This document shows, in pieces, positions 26,171-36,536 of a DNA stretch of 64,000 nt. Both the position numbers and the translations under genes were made by a program. The stretch lies in assembly GCF_002866925.1 (NCBI RefSeq), contig NZ_PKUQ01000047.1, forward strand, positions 62,001 through 126,000, in the 5' to 3' direction. Each line of letters starts with the position of its first letter. Position 1 is the first letter of the stretch. The notes beneath the pieces are model-generated. The model worked only from the letters and a program-made list of their open reading frames with translations. It was not told where the DNA came from and made no database searches. Origin of the DNA: Cohaesibacter celericrescens. Lineage in GTDB: Bacteria > Pseudomonadota > Alphaproteobacteria > Rhizobiales > Cohaesibacteraceae.

Positions 26171-27226
26171 ATGTCATCAATCGAACTTAGAGCCGTTGAG
26201 AAATGGTTCGGTGACGTGCAGGTCATCAAGGGCGTGGATTTGGCCATCGAGGAGGGTGAATTTGTCATCTTTGTTGGTCCTTCAGGTTGTGGCAAATCGA
26301 CATTGTTGCGTACCATTGCAGGGCTTGAGGAATGCTCGCGGGGTGAAATCCTGATCGAGGGTAAAAATGTTGCGTCCGAGCCGCCCGCCGCGCGTGGATT
26401 GGCTATGGTGTTTCAATCCTATGCACTGTATCCGCATATGAATGTGCGGGATAATATGGGCTTTGGCCTCAAAACAGCGGGCAAACCGAAGGCGGAAATC
26501 GAAGCCAAGGTGAATGAAGCCGCCGCCGCTTTGAAGTTGGAAGCGTATTTGGACCGGCGGCCAAAGGAACTGTCCGGTGGGCAGCGTCAGCGCGTGGCTA
26601 TTGGGCGTTCGATTGTCCGCGATCCAACGGCCTTCCTCTTTGATGAGCCCCTGTCTAATCTTGATGCCTCTTTGCGTGTTGAGATGCGCTATGAGATCGC
26701 CAAACTGCATCGCGAACTTGCAACAACCATGATCTATGTGACCCATGATCAGGTGGAAGCGATGACACTGGCAGACCGGATTGTGGTGCTGCGTGATGGC
26801 ATCATCGAGCAGGTGGGCACACCGCGCATGTTGTATGAGCGTCCTGACAATCTGTTTGTTGCCCAGTTTATTGGCTCACCCAAGATGAATGTCATGCCGT
26901 GCCAAACCATTGGCAACGATTATGTGTTGGAGGGCGCCCGTGGTGGGCCTCAAACCCAGACCGGCGCGGCTGTGCATTTGGGTGTGCGACCCGAGGCAAT
27001 CTCGATTGGCGCTGTTGGTGACGGACAATGTGACGGCGAAGTCGACATTGTCGAGTATCTCGGATCCGATACCCATTTGCTTGTCGATTGTGGCCCTCTT
27101 GGGGCGATCGGTGTGCGGCTGGATGGCGATTCTATCGTCGCACCGGGCGACAAAGTGGGTCTGATTTTCGAGCCTAGCAAGCTTCATTTCTTTGATGCCG
27201 AGGGGCAGGCTCTTCCTCGGGATTGA
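26171..27226 (+). CDS. Sugar ABC transporter ATPase (UgpC/MalK type)
   Basis: 351 residues from ATG 26171, one base after the glycosidase stop, with AGGGGAGG upstream. The nucleotide-binding domain has Walker A GPSGCGKSTLLR, signature LSGGQRQRVAIGRS and Walker B AFLFDEPLSNLD, then VTHDQVEAM. From about residue 235 there is a TOBE/OB regulatory domain (VHLGVRPEAISIG, EVDIVEYLGSDTHLLVDCG). It energises the importer encoded immediately upstream. Last gene of the operon; a bidirectional hairpin separates it from xylA. Confidence 0.93.
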   Translation: MSSIELRAVEKWFGDVQVIKGVDLAIEEGEFVIFVGPSGCGKSTLLRTIAGLEECSRGEILIEGKNVASEPPAARGLAMVFQSYALYPHMNVRDNMGFGLKTAGKPKAEIEAKVNEAAAALKLEAYLDRRPKELSGGQRQRVAIGRSIVRDPTAFLFDEPLSNLDASLRVEMRYEIAKLHRELATTMIYVTHDQVEAMTLADRIVVLRDGIIEQVGTPRMLYERPDNLFVAQFIGSPKMNVMPCQTIGNDYVLEGARGGPQTQTGAAVHLGVRPEAISIGAVGDGQCDGEVDIVEYLGSDTHLLVDCGPLGAIGVRLDGDSIVAPGDKVGLIFEPSKLHFFDAEGQALPRD

Positions 27227-27280
27227 CTGGAAGGGTGGTGTTGCAGGCCACCCTGTTGATGAACCTCCCATCAACGAAAA

Positions 27281-27316
27281 GGGGGAACGGACTAGCCGCT
27301 CCCCCTTGATGTTTTC
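27281..27316. terminator. Hairpin between the importer operon and xylA, probably bidirectional
   Basis: GGGGGAACGG (27281-27290) pairs with CCGCTCCCCC (27296-27305), one mismatch, loop ACTAG, followed by TTGATGTTTT. It lies between two converging transcription units. Confidence 0.6.
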
Positions 27317-27364
27317 GACTCGTTAAAACGCAATCGTATTTGGTTGCTTTAAAGCGCAATTGCC

Positions 27365-28669
27365 CTAAACAAAGCGATTGATCATATTTTCCAGTTTTTC
27401 CTGCTGGCCAGAGCGTGGCTGCGGGTTGATGTCGTCTTTGAGGACGCGATCAAAGATGCTATCGAGGCTTTGATCTTTCAGCATGGCCTGATTGACGTCT
27501 TTATCCCAATCGGCATAGCGATCCTTGAGTGCACCGTCAAAACGACCGTCTGCGATGATGGCTGCTGCGGCCTTGAAGCCACGTGCACAAGTATCCATGC
27601 CGCCGATATGGCCGGCCACCAGATCATCGGCATCAATTGACTGACGGCGCAGTTTGGCATCGAAGTTGGTGCCGCCGGTTTTGAAGCCGCCATCCTTGAG
27701 AATATGGTAATAGGCCAAGGCCACTTCAGGGGTGTTGTTGGGGAATTGGTCTGTATCCCAACCGGATTGATAGTCATTGCGGTTCATGTCGATGGAACCG
27801 AGCATGCCTTCAGACGTGGCAACCGCGATTTCATGCTCGAAAGAATGGCCTGCCAGAATCGCGTGGCCTTGTTCAAGGTTCAGTTTTATTTCGCCTTCCA
27901 AGCCATATTTGCGCAAGAAACCGATGCAGGTCGCAGCATCATAGTCATACTGATGCTTGCTTGGTTCTTGTGGTTTTGGCTCAACCAGAATGGTGCCTTT
28001 GAAGCCGATCTTGTGTTTGTAATCGACCACCATCGTCAGGAAGCGGCCCATTTGGTCCATTTCCTTTTTGAGGTCGGTGTTGAGCAGGGTTTCATAGCCC
28101 TCACGGCCACCCCAAAGCACATAGTTTTGGCCGCCCAGACGATGGGTGGCGTCCATGCAACTTTTCACAGTAGCTGCGCTATAGGCAAACACTTCAGGGT
28201 CTGGGTTGGTGGAGGCGCCGGACATGAAGCGGCGATTCGAGAATAAATTGGCCGTGCCCCAAAGCAATTTGGTGTCAGAGGCTGCTATTTTTTCTTCAAA
28301 ATAGTCGACTATTTCATTGAGATTGGCGAGGCTTTCAGCGAAATTCTTACCCTCTGGGCGTACATCTGCATCATGGAAACAGAAATAAGGCGCACCAAGC
28401 AGGTCGAACAATTCAAAGGCGACATCGGCTTTGAGCTTGGCTTTGGACATTTCGTCGCCAAACCAGGGGCGGTCAAAGGTGCGTCCGCCAAATGGGTCGC
28501 CACCTTCCCACGCAAAGCTGTGCCAGTAGGCAACCGCAAAGCGCAGATGCTCCTTCATGCTTTTCCCCATGAGCATTTCATCGGGATTATAATGATGGAA
28601 AGCGAGCGGATTGTCGCTGTTGGGGCCTTCATATTTGATTTTTGATAGAGAACCAAAAAAGTCAGTCAT
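27365..28669 (-). CDS. xylA: Xylose isomerase
   Basis: 434 residues from the ATG at 28669 ([15 protein letters not shown]), chosen because AAGGA lies nine bases upstream; an ATG two codons earlier overlaps the xylB stop (ATGA) and is possible. It interconverts D-xylose and D-xylulose with two divalent metals. Class II features are [27 protein letters not shown] (catalytic His and Asp), [30 protein letters not shown] (metal ligands), [18 protein letters not shown] and [20 protein letters not shown]. It is downstream of xylB in a xylBA operon. Confidence 0.96.
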   Translation of the reverse strand: MTDFFGSLSKIKYEGPNSDNPLAFHHYNPDEMLMGKSMKEHLRFAVAYWHSFAWEGGDPFGGRTFDRPWFGDEMSKAKLKADVAFELFDLLGAPYFCFHDADVRPEGKNFAESLANLNEIVDYFEEKIAASDTKLLWGTANLFSNRRFMSGASTNPDPEVFAYSAATVKSCMDATHRLGGQNYVLWGGREGYETLLNTDLKKEMDQMGRFLTMVVDYKHKIGFKGTILVEPKPQEPSKHQYDYDAATCIGFLRKYGLEGEIKLNLEQGHAILAGHSFEHEIAVATSEGMLGSIDMNRNDYQSGWDTDQFPNNTPEVALAYYHILKDGGFKTGGTNFDAKLRRQSIDADDLVAGHIGGMDTCARGFKAAAAIIADGRFDGALKDRYADWDKDVNQAMLKDQSLDSIFDRVLKDDINPQPRSGQQEKLENMINRFV

Positions 28670-28671
28670 GA

Positions 28672-30120
28672 TCATAGATCCTTCAATGAGGAATAAGCGG
28701 CTGCATAGCGGGCATAAGAATCGTTAAAGCCTGATTGCAGCTCTCGATTTGGATAAAAGCTTTTTTCAATGTCCGGCATGGTGCAGACATCAGCCGGATT
28801 GCATTTCTGGTCTGCAACCAGACCCATGCGCGCCGCTCCGAAAGCGCCACCAAAATCCCCTGCGGCGGGGCGGTCAATCTGTTTGTCCAAAATGGTAGCG
28901 AGCAGGGACAGCCAATAATCCGATGAGGATCCGCCGCCCACCGCGATGAGCCGATCGAGATGGGTGCCTGCGGCTTCCAGAGCACGAATGCCATCTTTGA
29001 AGGCATATGATACGCCTTCCAAAACGGTTCTGGTCAGGGTTTCGCTGTTATCAGGATGGGCAAGGCCAATGAAACTGCCGCGGATGGTTGCATCATTGTG
29101 GGGCGTGCGCTCTCCGCCTAGATAGGGGAAGAACAGGCTCGATCCGGGGCCTTGGATGTCTGACCCAAGGGCCTTGGTTAGGTCCGCTGCTTTGGATCCT
29201 ACCAAATTGGCGTACCAGTTCAGGGCGTCTGTTGCGGCCAGTATAACCGCCATGTGGCACCAGTGGTTGGCGGTGGAGTGGCAGAAGGTGTGCACCGCGC
29301 TTTCGGGCAGCGGGCGGTAGCTATTGGTCGCCGCATAGATTACACCTGATGTGCCCAGCGACAGGAAGGCATCGCCTTCGCCGGTGATGCCTGTGGCCAA
29401 CGCCGAGGCGGCGTTGTCGCCTGCGCCGCCTGCGACCACCACATCGGGAGAAAAGCCCCAACGATCAGCAAGAACCTGACGGATTGTGCCCGTGGCCTCG
29501 GTGCTTTCGGCAAGGGCGGGCATGTGTGATATGTCGAGCCCTGTGGCTGACAGCAATGGGGCGGACCATTCGCGCTTGCCAACGTCAAGCCAAGCGGTGC
29601 CGGCGCTGTCGGAATAATCCGAGACATGGTTGCCCGTCAGCCAAAGCCGCAAATAGTCCTTGGGCAGAAGTACTTTTTTGATGGCTTTGAAAAGCTCGGG
29701 CTTGTTGTTGCGCATCCAAGCCAGTTTTGGGGCCGTAAAGCCGGGAAAGACAATGTTGCCGGTCAGCTCACGAAAGCCGGGTGTGGCATCCAGTTCGGCG
29801 GCTTCTATAAAACTGCGGGTGTCATTCCAAAGAATGCAGGGTGCAATCGGTTTGTCTTCGGCATCCAGCATGGTCGCGCCATGCATGTGGCCAGATAGGC
29901 CAATCGCCTTGACATCCCGAAGGGCTCGCGGGGCGCTGGCTGCCAGTTCGTCAAATGCGGCTGCTGTGGCGGTGATCCAGCTCGCCGGATCTTGCTCGCT
30001 CCACCCCGTGGCGGGGCGTTCAACAGTCAAAGGCTGATGGGCTGTCGCCACAATCTGCTGGTCATGTGACATGACAAGCACTTTGATCCCGGACGTGCCC
30101 AGGTCAATTCCTAAATACAT
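28672..30120 (-). CDS. xylB: Xylulokinase
   Basis: 482-residue FGGY-family kinase that makes D-xylulose 5-phosphate. Motifs are [15 protein letters not shown] (phosphate 1 region), [32 protein letters not shown], the [13 protein letters not shown] segment with the catalytic Asp region, [30 protein letters not shown] and [12 protein letters not shown] strong GGGAGGA precedes the start. The 172-bp gap upstream (30121-30292) holds its promoter and a probable ROK operator. Confidence 0.95.
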   Translation of the reverse strand: MYLGIDLGTSGIKVLVMSHDQQIVATAHQPLTVERPATGWSEQDPASWITATAAAFDELAASAPRALRDVKAIGLSGHMHGATMLDAEDKPIAPCILWNDTRSFIEAAELDATPGFRELTGNIVFPGFTAPKLAWMRNNKPELFKAIKKVLLPKDYLRLWLTGNHVSDYSDSAGTAWLDVGKREWSAPLLSATGLDISHMPALAESTEATGTIRQVLADRWGFSPDVVVAGGAGDNAASALATGITGEGDAFLSLGTSGVIYAATNSYRPLPESAVHTFCHSTANHWCHMAVILAATDALNWYANLVGSKAADLTKALGSDIQGPGSSLFFPYLGGERTPHNDATIRGSFIGLAHPDNSETLTRTVLEGVSYAFKDGIRALEAAGTHLDRLIAVGGGSSSDYWLSLLATILDKQIDRPAAGDFGGAFGAARMGLVADQKCNPADVCTMPDIEKSFYPNRELQSGFNDSYARYAAAYSSLKDL

Positions 30121-30193
30121 GATCTTCCTCCCACCCGATCCTCTCGATCTGCTAAAATACAGAATGGGTCGAGAGTCTACGCGGCGGGGAAAT

Positions 30194-30217
30194 ATTAATT
30201 TAGATCATAAAATAAAT
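30194..30217. promoter_or_regulatory. Probable ROK (XylR) operator upstream of xylBA
   Basis: An imperfect dyad: ATTAATTTA, six spacer bases, AAAATAAAT (7 of 9 symmetric). The AAAATAAAT half is identical at 31664-31672 before xylF and at 56946-56954 before chvE, with the same spacing to a TTTA-type left half. It lies about 75 bp upstream of the xylB start. Confidence 0.6.
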
Positions 30218-30292
30218 CAAGAAGAGCTTTGATTCTTCCACTGCCAGTGTGCTGCAGTTTAATTTGAGCGATGTTGCAGCGGTGGTTGGCTG

Positions 30293-31531
30293 TTAGGTTG
30301 CTGTCTCGCCGTTATTGAGTTGGTCCATGGACAGGCCGACAACTTCTTCCAATGCGTAGGCTGCTGCCCCCTTTGCCCACATCATATCTCCCCATTTGTG
30401 AATGCGGATTTCCGGGGCGTGATGACCTCTTTGAATGGTTGATTCCTTTACGGCGTCAAAAACCGGTTGCGCATATAAATAGTCAAAGCGCATTTGCTCC
30501 CCCGCCAGAATGACGAGTGCCGGATCGAATAAATTCACCAGATTGGCCAGTCCCATGGCAAACATCCGGCTTGCGCGGTCAAAGATAGATTTGGCTGTTA
30601 GATCGCCTGATTTTGCGGAGTCATACAGTTGAATGAGGCGCTGCTCGGTATTGGGTTCATCGCTCCAATGGGAAAACAGCTCAGCTTCGCGCAGTAGGGC
30701 ATAATCGGCGACATAGGCTTCCAGACAGCCGCGTTGACCGCAGCGGCAAAGGGCGCCTTCTATCTGTACCTTGGTATGTCCGAACTCTGCGCCAAAACCT
30801 TGTGTTCCGCGAAAAATCTTGCCGCCAAGCACGATCCCCAAGCCCACGCCCTGTTCAATGGTGACAACAAGAAAATCTGGCACGTCCCGTCCGAACCCGA
30901 ACCACAGCTCTGCCATGGCTACGGCATTGGCATCGTTTTCGATGAAGCATGGCATCGGCAGGACTTCTTGCAGCAAATGTTTTAGGTTGAATTCTTGCTC
31001 TTCAATCAGCGGGCACCAGTCTACAAAGCCGGTGTCGGCTTTTACTGTGCCGGGGATGCCTATACCAATTGCTGACAAGTCGCTGACATCCAGATTGGCC
31101 GACTGGGCTGCTTTTGCCACAAGTTCGGGAATCAGTTTCATCAGATCTTCGCGGCTGAGGAGCCTGCGAGGGATGGTTGTTTGTGCTTTCCCCAGCTGGT
31201 TGCCTTCCAAATCCATAACCACGGCAGTGATCAGCTTTGCGGTTACTTTCATGCCGACGACAATATGCGCTTTGCCGCGCAGTTTTAAATCGACACGTGG
31301 GCGTCCGCGCTTGGATTGTCCCGGTTCTACAACACGTTGTACTTCTTCAATCAAGCCTGCGGTGATGAGTTCTGCGGTGATGGCTGTGACTGTTGCCGGG
31401 CTCATGCCGGTTGCATTGGCAATGTCAATCCGGGCCATCTGTAAGTTGTTTCGGATATGGGAAAAAACCAAATGGCGCCCCTGACTTCTTTGCTCAGGGA
31501 TTTGAGACTGCTTTTTATTGGGGTTGGTCAT
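30293..31531 (-). CDS. xylR: ROK-family transcriptional regulator, probable XylR
   Basis: 412 residues. The N-terminal winged helix (ARIDIANATGMSPATVTAIT) is followed by a ROK sugar-kinase-like domain with VGMKVTAKLITAVVMDLEG, the catalytic-type END motif (CFIENDANAVAMAEL) and the zinc-binding GALCRCGQRGCLEAY. It lies between xylBA and xylFHG, and both neighbouring upstream regions carry a shared AAAATAAAT operator-like dyad. In alphaproteobacteria ROK proteins commonly repress xyl genes and release on xylose; that it acts as XylR here is inferred from context. Confidence 0.88.
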   Translation of the reverse strand: MTNPNKKQSQIPEQRSQGRHLVFSHIRNNLQMARIDIANATGMSPATVTAITAELITAGLIEEVQRVVEPGQSKRGRPRVDLKLRGKAHIVVGMKVTAKLITAVVMDLEGNQLGKAQTTIPRRLLSREDLMKLIPELVAKAAQSANLDVSDLSAIGIGIPGTVKADTGFVDWCPLIEEQEFNLKHLLQEVLPMPCFIENDANAVAMAELWFGFGRDVPDFLVVTIEQGVGLGIVLGGKIFRGTQGFGAEFGHTKVQIEGALCRCGQRGCLEAYVADYALLREAELFSHWSDEPNTEQRLIQLYDSAKSGDLTAKSIFDRASRMFAMGLANLVNLFDPALVILAGEQMRFDYLYAQPVFDAVKESTIQRGHHAPEIRIHKWGDMMWAKGAAAYALEEVVGLSMDQLNNGETAT

Positions 31532-31648
31532 TTGGATTGACTTTGCTTGTGGATTTCTTGGATTAGAAAGGTGAAAGGAAGCATTGCACTAAGGTGTTCT
31601 ACCAAAAAAATTCACAAAGATGAATGCCAATTCCCATGATAATGAATT

Positions 31649-31672
31649 TTTAATTCGACGGATAAAATAAAT
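31649..31672. promoter_or_regulatory. Probable ROK (XylR) operator upstream of xylF
   Basis: TTTAATTCG, six spacer bases, AAAATAAAT. The right half is identical, and the left half similar, to the site before xylBA. It lies about 70 bp before the xylF start in the divergent gap between xylR and xylF. Confidence 0.6.
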
Positions 31673-31743
31673 AATGCTATGCATATTTGTGCAGCCAAAT
31701 TTTTGCAGATCCGGCTGTTATTGTTCTTGGGAGGAACAGGATA

Positions 31744-32769
31744 ATGAAAAAATCACTGCTTATGGCCGCTCTTTTGAGCGCGTCAATCTTTACACCTGCT
31801 CTCGCGGCAGATCTGGTCGTTGGCGTTAGCTGGTCGAATTTTCAGGAAGAACGTTGGAAAACTGACGAAGCTGCCATCGTCAAAGCACTTGAAGCTGCTG
31901 GGGCGAAATATGTTTCTGCAGACGCTCAGTCTTCTTCATCCAAACAGCTTAGCGATATTGAAGCTCTGATGGCGCAGGGCGTGGACGCTCTGATCGTTTT
32001 GGCGCAGGATACGCAAGCAATCATTCCAGCCGTTCAGAATGCTGCTGACGAAGGCATCCCTGTTGTTGCTTATGATCGTTTGATCGAAGATGGACGCGCT
32101 TTTTATCTGACCTTTGACAATGTTGAAGTTGGACGCATGCAGGCTCGCGCCGTGTTCGCCGCGCAGCCTAAAGGCAACTATGTCATGATCAAAGGTTCGC
32201 CTACCGATCCAAACGCAGACTTCCTGCGTGGTGGCCAGCAAGAAATCATTGATGCAGCTGTAAAATCCGGTGATATCAAAATTGTTGGCGAAGCCTATAC
32301 TGATGGTTGGTTGCCTGCGAACGCTCAGCGCAACATGGAACAGATCCTGACTGCGAATGATAACAAAGTGGATGCCGTTGTGGCTTCCAATGACGGTACT
32401 GCTGGTGGTGTTGTTGCTGCTCTGACCGCTCAGGGCATGGAGGGTATTCCTGTCTCTGGTCAGGATGGCGATCATGCTGCACTGAACCGTGTTGCCAAAG
32501 GCACTCAAACAGTGTCTGTCTGGAAAGACGCGCGTGATCTGGGTACAGCGGCTGCTGAAATCGCTGTAGCCATGGCTGGTGGTACAGACATGGCTGACGT
32601 TGCTGGTGCCGGGGAATGGACGTCTCCTGGTGGCACAACGATGATTGCTCGTTTCCTTGAGCCGGTGCCTGTAACACAAGCCAATCTTTCTGCTGTTACA
32701 GATGCGGGTTGGATTTCGGTAGAAAAACTCTGTCAGGGTGTTTCTGGCGGTCCTGCTCCTTGTAAATAA
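31744..32769 (+). CDS. xylF: D-xylose ABC transporter substrate-binding protein
   Basis: 341 residues from ATG 31744, with GGGAGGAAC upstream. A signal peptide ends at TPALA. The sugar-binding protein of the ribose/xylose cluster has [72 protein letters not shown] and [16 protein letters not shown], all hallmarks of XylF. It supplies xylose to XylH and XylG. The gene is followed by a strong GC-rich stem-loop. Confidence 0.95.
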   Translation: MKKSLLMAALLSASIFTPALAADLVVGVSWSNFQEERWKTDEAAIVKALEAAGAKYVSADAQSSSSKQLSDIEALMAQGVDALIVLAQDTQAIIPAVQNAADEGIPVVAYDRLIEDGRAFYLTFDNVEVGRMQARAVFAAQPKGNYVMIKGSPTDPNADFLRGGQQEIIDAAVKSGDIKIVGEAYTDGWLPANAQRNMEQILTANDNKVDAVVASNDGTAGGVVAALTAQGMEGIPVSGQDGDHAALNRVAKGTQTVSVWKDARDLGTAAAEIAVAMAGGTDMADVAGAGEWTSPGGTTMIARFLEPVPVTQANLSAVTDAGWISVEKLCQGVSGGPAPCK

Positions 32770-32803
32770 GTTTGCTGTGGGGCATCCCACGCAATGAAAG
32801 TCG

Positions 32804-32827
32804 GCTCCCGCCCAGCAGGGCGGGAGC
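32804..32827 (+). promoter_or_regulatory. Intercistronic stem-loop between xylF and xylH
   Basis: GCTCCCGCCC and GGGCGGGAGC form a perfect 10-bp stem with tetraloop AGCA. There is no T run, which points to mRNA stabilisation or processing rather than termination. Confidence 0.75.
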
Positions 32828-32857
32828 AATGATAACCTGCATGCTGGAGAGCAGCAC

Positions 32858-34156
32858 ATGGCTGATAGCGCGGAAACACGCGAACTGCCGACACAAACTC
32901 GACGGAATCTTTTAGATACGATGGAACTTGATACCCGACTGCTTGGCATGATCGGGGCCTTTGTCATAATCTGTATTGTGTTTGATGTCTGGACGGGCGG
33001 TCGCTTCCTAACTCCTCGTAATATTTTCAATTTGACCATTCAAACGGTTTCTGTTGCCATCATGGCGACGGGCATGGTGTTTGTCATCGTCACACGTCAT
33101 ATCGATCTGTCTGTGGGAGCCTTGTTGGCGACCTGTTCGGCGATTATGGCGATGTTTCAGACGCTGGTGATGCCGCAGTGGTTTGGTATAGATCTTGGCA
33201 GTCCCTTGATTGCTCCCTTGACCATCACGGTCGGGCTGGTTGTCGGTTGTTTTATCGGTGCCTTCCATGGTTGGTTGATCGGATTCCTGACCATCCCTGC
33301 CTTTATTGTTACACTTGGCGGACTTTTTGTCTGGCGCAACGTTGCTTGGCATTTGACGGCCGGGCAAACGATCGGGCCGCTTGATCCCGGTTTTGTTGCT
33401 TTGGGCGGCATTGACGGGACGCTCGGCGTCACGGGCAGTTGGGTGTTTGGAGCTTTGGCATCCGCCTTTACGCTGTATTTGTTGTTTAGCGCGCGGCGCA
33501 ACAAGATTGCCCACCGTTTCACTGTGAAGCCCCTTTGGGCTGAGTTTGTGATTGGAGGAATTTTGGTCGGCGCCATTCTGGGCCTCGTCTGGATCCTCAA
33601 CTCTTATGAAATTCCGATTGGACGTTTAAAACGCGAGTTTGCCGAGCGCGGTGACGTGTTGCCAAGTGGCTATACCGAAGCCTATGGCGTACCTTATTCT
33701 GTCCTCATCCTGATCGCAGTTGCAACCGTGATGACAATCGTGGCCCAACGCACGCGTTTGGGGCGTTATATCTTTGCGACGGGTGGTAACCCGGAAGCCG
33801 CGGCTTTATCTGGTATCAATACGCGATTGCTGACGGTCAAGATCTTTGCCATCGTCGGGGCGTTATGTGCCATTTCTGCTGTGGTTGCATCGGCTCGACA
33901 GAATTTCCACTCCAATGATATTGGCACACTGGACGAATTGCGGGTGATCGCGGCTGCGGTTATCGGCGGCACGGCGTTGGCCGGTGGTGTTGGCACCATT
34001 TACGGGGCCATTCTCGGCGCGCTCATTATGCAGTCCCTGCAATCAGGCATGGCCATGGTGGGCGTTGAAGCTCCTTATCAGAATATCGTCGTTGGCATTG
34101 TGCTGGTTTTGGCTGTTTATGTTGACATCGTCTATCGCAAGAAAACGGGGGACTGA
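32858..34156 (+). CDS. xylH: D-xylose ABC transporter permease
   Basis: 432-residue inner-membrane protein of the ribose/xylose permease (BPD_transp_2) family with ten or so membrane segments. TGMVFVIVTRHIDLSVGALL and [16 protein letters not shown] are the family hallmarks; GRYIFATGGNPEAAALSGIN is the cytoplasmic loop that contacts the ATPase. The length of about 430 and the extra helical region near 190-270 are typical of XylH rather than RbsC. Starts 30 bp after the intercistronic hairpin and ends 3 bp before xylG. Confidence 0.95.
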   Translation: MADSAETRELPTQTRRNLLDTMELDTRLLGMIGAFVIICIVFDVWTGGRFLTPRNIFNLTIQTVSVAIMATGMVFVIVTRHIDLSVGALLATCSAIMAMFQTLVMPQWFGIDLGSPLIAPLTITVGLVVGCFIGAFHGWLIGFLTIPAFIVTLGGLFVWRNVAWHLTAGQTIGPLDPGFVALGGIDGTLGVTGSWVFGALASAFTLYLLFSARRNKIAHRFTVKPLWAEFVIGGILVGAILGLVWILNSYEIPIGRLKREFAERGDVLPSGYTEAYGVPYSVLILIAVATVMTIVAQRTRLGRYIFATGGNPEAAALSGINTRLLTVKIFAIVGALCAISAVVASARQNFHSNDIGTLDELRVIAAAVIGGTALAGGVGTIYGAILGALIMQSLQSGMAMVGVEAPYQNIVVGIVLVLAVYVDIVYRKKTGD

Positions 34157-34159
34157 CGC

Positions 34160-34939
34160 ATGACATCCTCTGCTAATACAGATCGTGGCACGCCGCTGGT
34201 TGAAATGCGCAACATGCGGCTGTCGTTCGGCGGTATTCATGCCGTTGATGATGTGTCGCTGGATTTATATCCCGGCGAAGTCGTGGGCGTGCTTGGCCAT
34301 AACGGTGCCGGTAAATCCTGCCTTATGAAAATGCTATCCGGTGCGTATCAGCGCAACGGTGGCGAGATCTATGTCAATGGCCAGTTGGCTGAGATCAACA
34401 ATCCAAGGGATGCTCGGGACTATAACATCGAGACCATTTATCAGACACTGGCTCTGGCTGACAATTTGGATGCAGCGTCCAACTTGTTTCTCGGGCGTGA
34501 GATGGTAACCGCTCTGGGGCTCGTCGATGATGCCCAGATGGAAGCCGAAACCCGCAAGATTATGGGACGTCTCAATCCCAATTTTGTGCGTTTTTCTGCG
34601 CCTGTGTCTGCCCTTTCGGGCGGGCAGCGCCAGTCTGTTGCGATTAGCCGCGCGGTTTATTTCAACGCCAAAATCCTGATTATGGATGAGCCCACTGCGG
34701 CGCTTGGTGTGGAAGAAACCAAAATGGTGGCCAATCTGATTGATGAGCTGAAAGCGCAAGGCCTGGGGATCTTCCTGATTGATCATGACATTCATCAGGT
34801 CAAAGCTTTGTGTGATCGCGCATCGGTGATGAAAAATGGTCGTTTGGTTGGCACGGTCAAAGTGGATGAGGTCACAGAAGATGATCTGCTCGGCATGATT
34901 ATTCTGGGCAAACATCCGCATACCGGCGCAATCGTTTAG
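34160..34939 (+). CDS. xylG: D-xylose ABC transporter ATPase, single-domain
   Basis: 259 residues with one ABC domain: Walker [13 protein letters not shown], signature [16 protein letters not shown] and Walker [13 protein letters not shown], then [10 protein letters not shown]. coli XylG is a fused double-domain protein of about 510 residues; the single-domain form here presumably works as a homodimer, as for FrcA-type ATPases of alphaproteobacteria. In Walker A the usual Thr after Lys-Ser is Cys (GKSC), a mild substitution. Terminated by a strong hairpin. Confidence 0.93.
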   Translation: MTSSANTDRGTPLVEMRNMRLSFGGIHAVDDVSLDLYPGEVVGVLGHNGAGKSCLMKMLSGAYQRNGGEIYVNGQLAEINNPRDARDYNIETIYQTLALADNLDAASNLFLGREMVTALGLVDDAQMEAETRKIMGRLNPNFVRFSAPVSALSGGQRQSVAISRAVYFNAKILIMDEPTAALGVEETKMVANLIDELKAQGLGIFLIDHDIHQVKALCDRASVMKNGRLVGTVKVDEVTEDDLLGMIILGKHPHTGAIV

Positions 34940-34987
34940 ATCGGTGGTCCTTTGCCGAATGCCTGTTGTTCTGACACCCTAAAAATA

Positions 34988-35020
34988 CAAAAGCCCGGTC
35001 AATTGGTCGGGCTTTTGTTT
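34988..35020 (+). terminator. Rho-independent terminator after xylG
   Basis: CAAAAGCCCG and CGGGCTTTTG form a perfect 10-bp stem with a 10-nt loop, followed by TTT. The stem is symmetric enough to work on both strands. Confidence 0.88.
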
Positions 35021-35108
35021 CTTCTTTTGGCAGATAACATAACGTAGCCGATCGGTGACCGCTTGGAGGAGCGGGAAACCTGTCTGGTCGGTTTTGGGGA
35101 GGAATGCT

Positions 35109-36536
35109 ATGCGACGCTTTATGTTCGAAGCTCTTTTGTGCTCAGGTATCTGCCTTTTGAGTGGGGCAGTATCGGCCAGTGATCTTATCATGGGGGAGCC
35201 AATAATAGGGGATGAGCGGGCGGTTTCTGCACATCTGGGCCTTGCCGATCTGGAGACAACGGAACCGCAGGCTATCATCGATCATGGCCGGTTGCTGTTT
35301 GATGCCAAATTCACCACTCTTGACGGCGTCGGCCGCCCTTCGGCGACGCAGGCAGAAGTTCCGGTGAAACGCCGCCCCGGCGCAGTGCCCTCCTTCTTTC
35401 GCACGGCGGGGCCCGAAGCCAATGCCTGCAATGGGTGCCACAATCAACCAAATTCAGGGGGGGCGGGTGAGTTTGTCGCCAATGTTTTCACCTCCGAGGG
35501 CGTTTCTGACTTCGAGTTTGATACCTTAGAGGCGCAGTTTTCCAATGAACGCGGCACACCCCATCTGCATGGGTCGGGGCTCGTTGAGCTTTTGGCACGG
35601 GAAATGACCGCAGATTTGCATGCCCTGCGCCGTGTGGCCGTGGATGACGCACGGGCCACGGGCCAAGCGGTTGCCGTTGATCTTGTCTCCAAAGGCGTTG
35701 ATTTTGGCCAATTGACTGTGGATCCGGATGGTTTCATTCAGATCGATAAAATCGAGGGGATTGATCACGACTTGATCGTCCGGCCCTTCAGTCAAAAGGG
35801 TGTCTTCACATCCCTGCGGCAGTTCAGCATTAATGCGATGAACGCCCACCACGGCATTCAGAGTGATGAGCGCTGGGGTCCGCAATGGACAGACAGTGAG
35901 GACTTTGACGAAGACGGCTTCAAAGGCGAGATCAGCGCAGGTGATATGACCGCCGTTGTGTTGTTTCAGGCGAGCCTACCGACGCCGGTTCAGAGTTTGC
36001 CCGAGAATCCTATTTTGAGTGGCGCGGCAAAACAGGGCGAGGCATTGTTTGAGCAGGTGCTGTGCAGCCAATGCCATATCAAAAGCCTGCCTTTGAAATC
36101 CCTGAGTTTTGTTGAACCCGGCCCCTACAATGCCGCAGGCAATATGCGGGTGTCTGATTTGGATGGTAAAAGCTATGCCTTTGCGCTGTCTTCTGAGGGC
36201 TTGCCACAAAATGACAAAGGCGAGTGGCTGGTTCCTGTGTTCTCGGATTTTAAGCGCCATGTGATCGCAGATTCGGAAAAGTCTCACTACGGCAATGAGC
36301 GGCTATCGCAGCGCTTTATTGCCAATGACCAGTTCTTGACGCCGCGCCTTTGGGGTGTAGGCAGCAGTGCGCCCTACGGCCATCGGGGGGATGTGACGAC
36401 TTTGAAAGAAGCGATCTTGCATCATGGTGGTGAAGCGCGCGCTTCCCGTGTGGCTTATGAAAGTTTGGCTGACATGGACCAGCGCAAAATTGTTGAGTTT
36501 CTGAAGTCCCTGAAACTGACCTCGGAGGCAAAGTAA
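35109..36536 (+). CDS. Di-heme c-type cytochrome oxidoreductase (DHOR / MauG-CcP-like)
   Basis: 475 residues from ATG 35109, which has GGGGAGGA upstream. A signal peptide ends near SGAVSA, so the protein is periplasmic. Two heme c sites are visible: CNGCH (Cys107, Cys110, His111) and CSQCH (Cys319, Cys322, His323). The C-terminal SAPYGHRGDVTTLKEAILHH and GGEAR match the di-heme oxidoreductase group (related to cytochrome c peroxidase and MauG, DUF1111-like). Such enzymes reduce peroxide or oxidise a protein or small partner. It overlaps the next gene by one base (TAATG), so the two are translationally coupled and probably act on each other. Confidence 0.85.
   Translation: MRRFMFEALLCSGICLLSGAVSASDLIMGEPIIGDERAVSAHLGLADLETTEPQAIIDHGRLLFDAKFTTLDGVGRPSATQAEVPVKRRPGAVPSFFRTAGPEANACNGCHNQPNSGGAGEFVANVFTSEGVSDFEFDTLEAQFSNERGTPHLHGSGLVELLAREMTADLHALRRVAVDDARATGQAVAVDLVSKGVDFGQLTVDPDGFIQIDKIEGIDHDLIVRPFSQKGVFTSLRQFSINAMNAHHGIQSDERWGPQWTDSEDFDEDGFKGEISAGDMTAVVLFQASLPTPVQSLPENPILSGAAKQGEALFEQVLCSQCHIKSLPLKSLSFVEPGPYNAAGNMRVSDLDGKSYAFALSSEGLPQNDKGEWLVPVFSDFKRHVIADSEKSHYGNERLSQRFIANDQFLTPRLWGVGSSAPYGHRGDVTTLKEAILHHGGEARASRVAYESLADMDQRKIVEFLKSLKLTSEAK

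Noticed and set aside
31936..33039. 367-codon antisense frame across xylF/xylH
   Set aside because: Covers two well recognised genes on the other strand; no motif.
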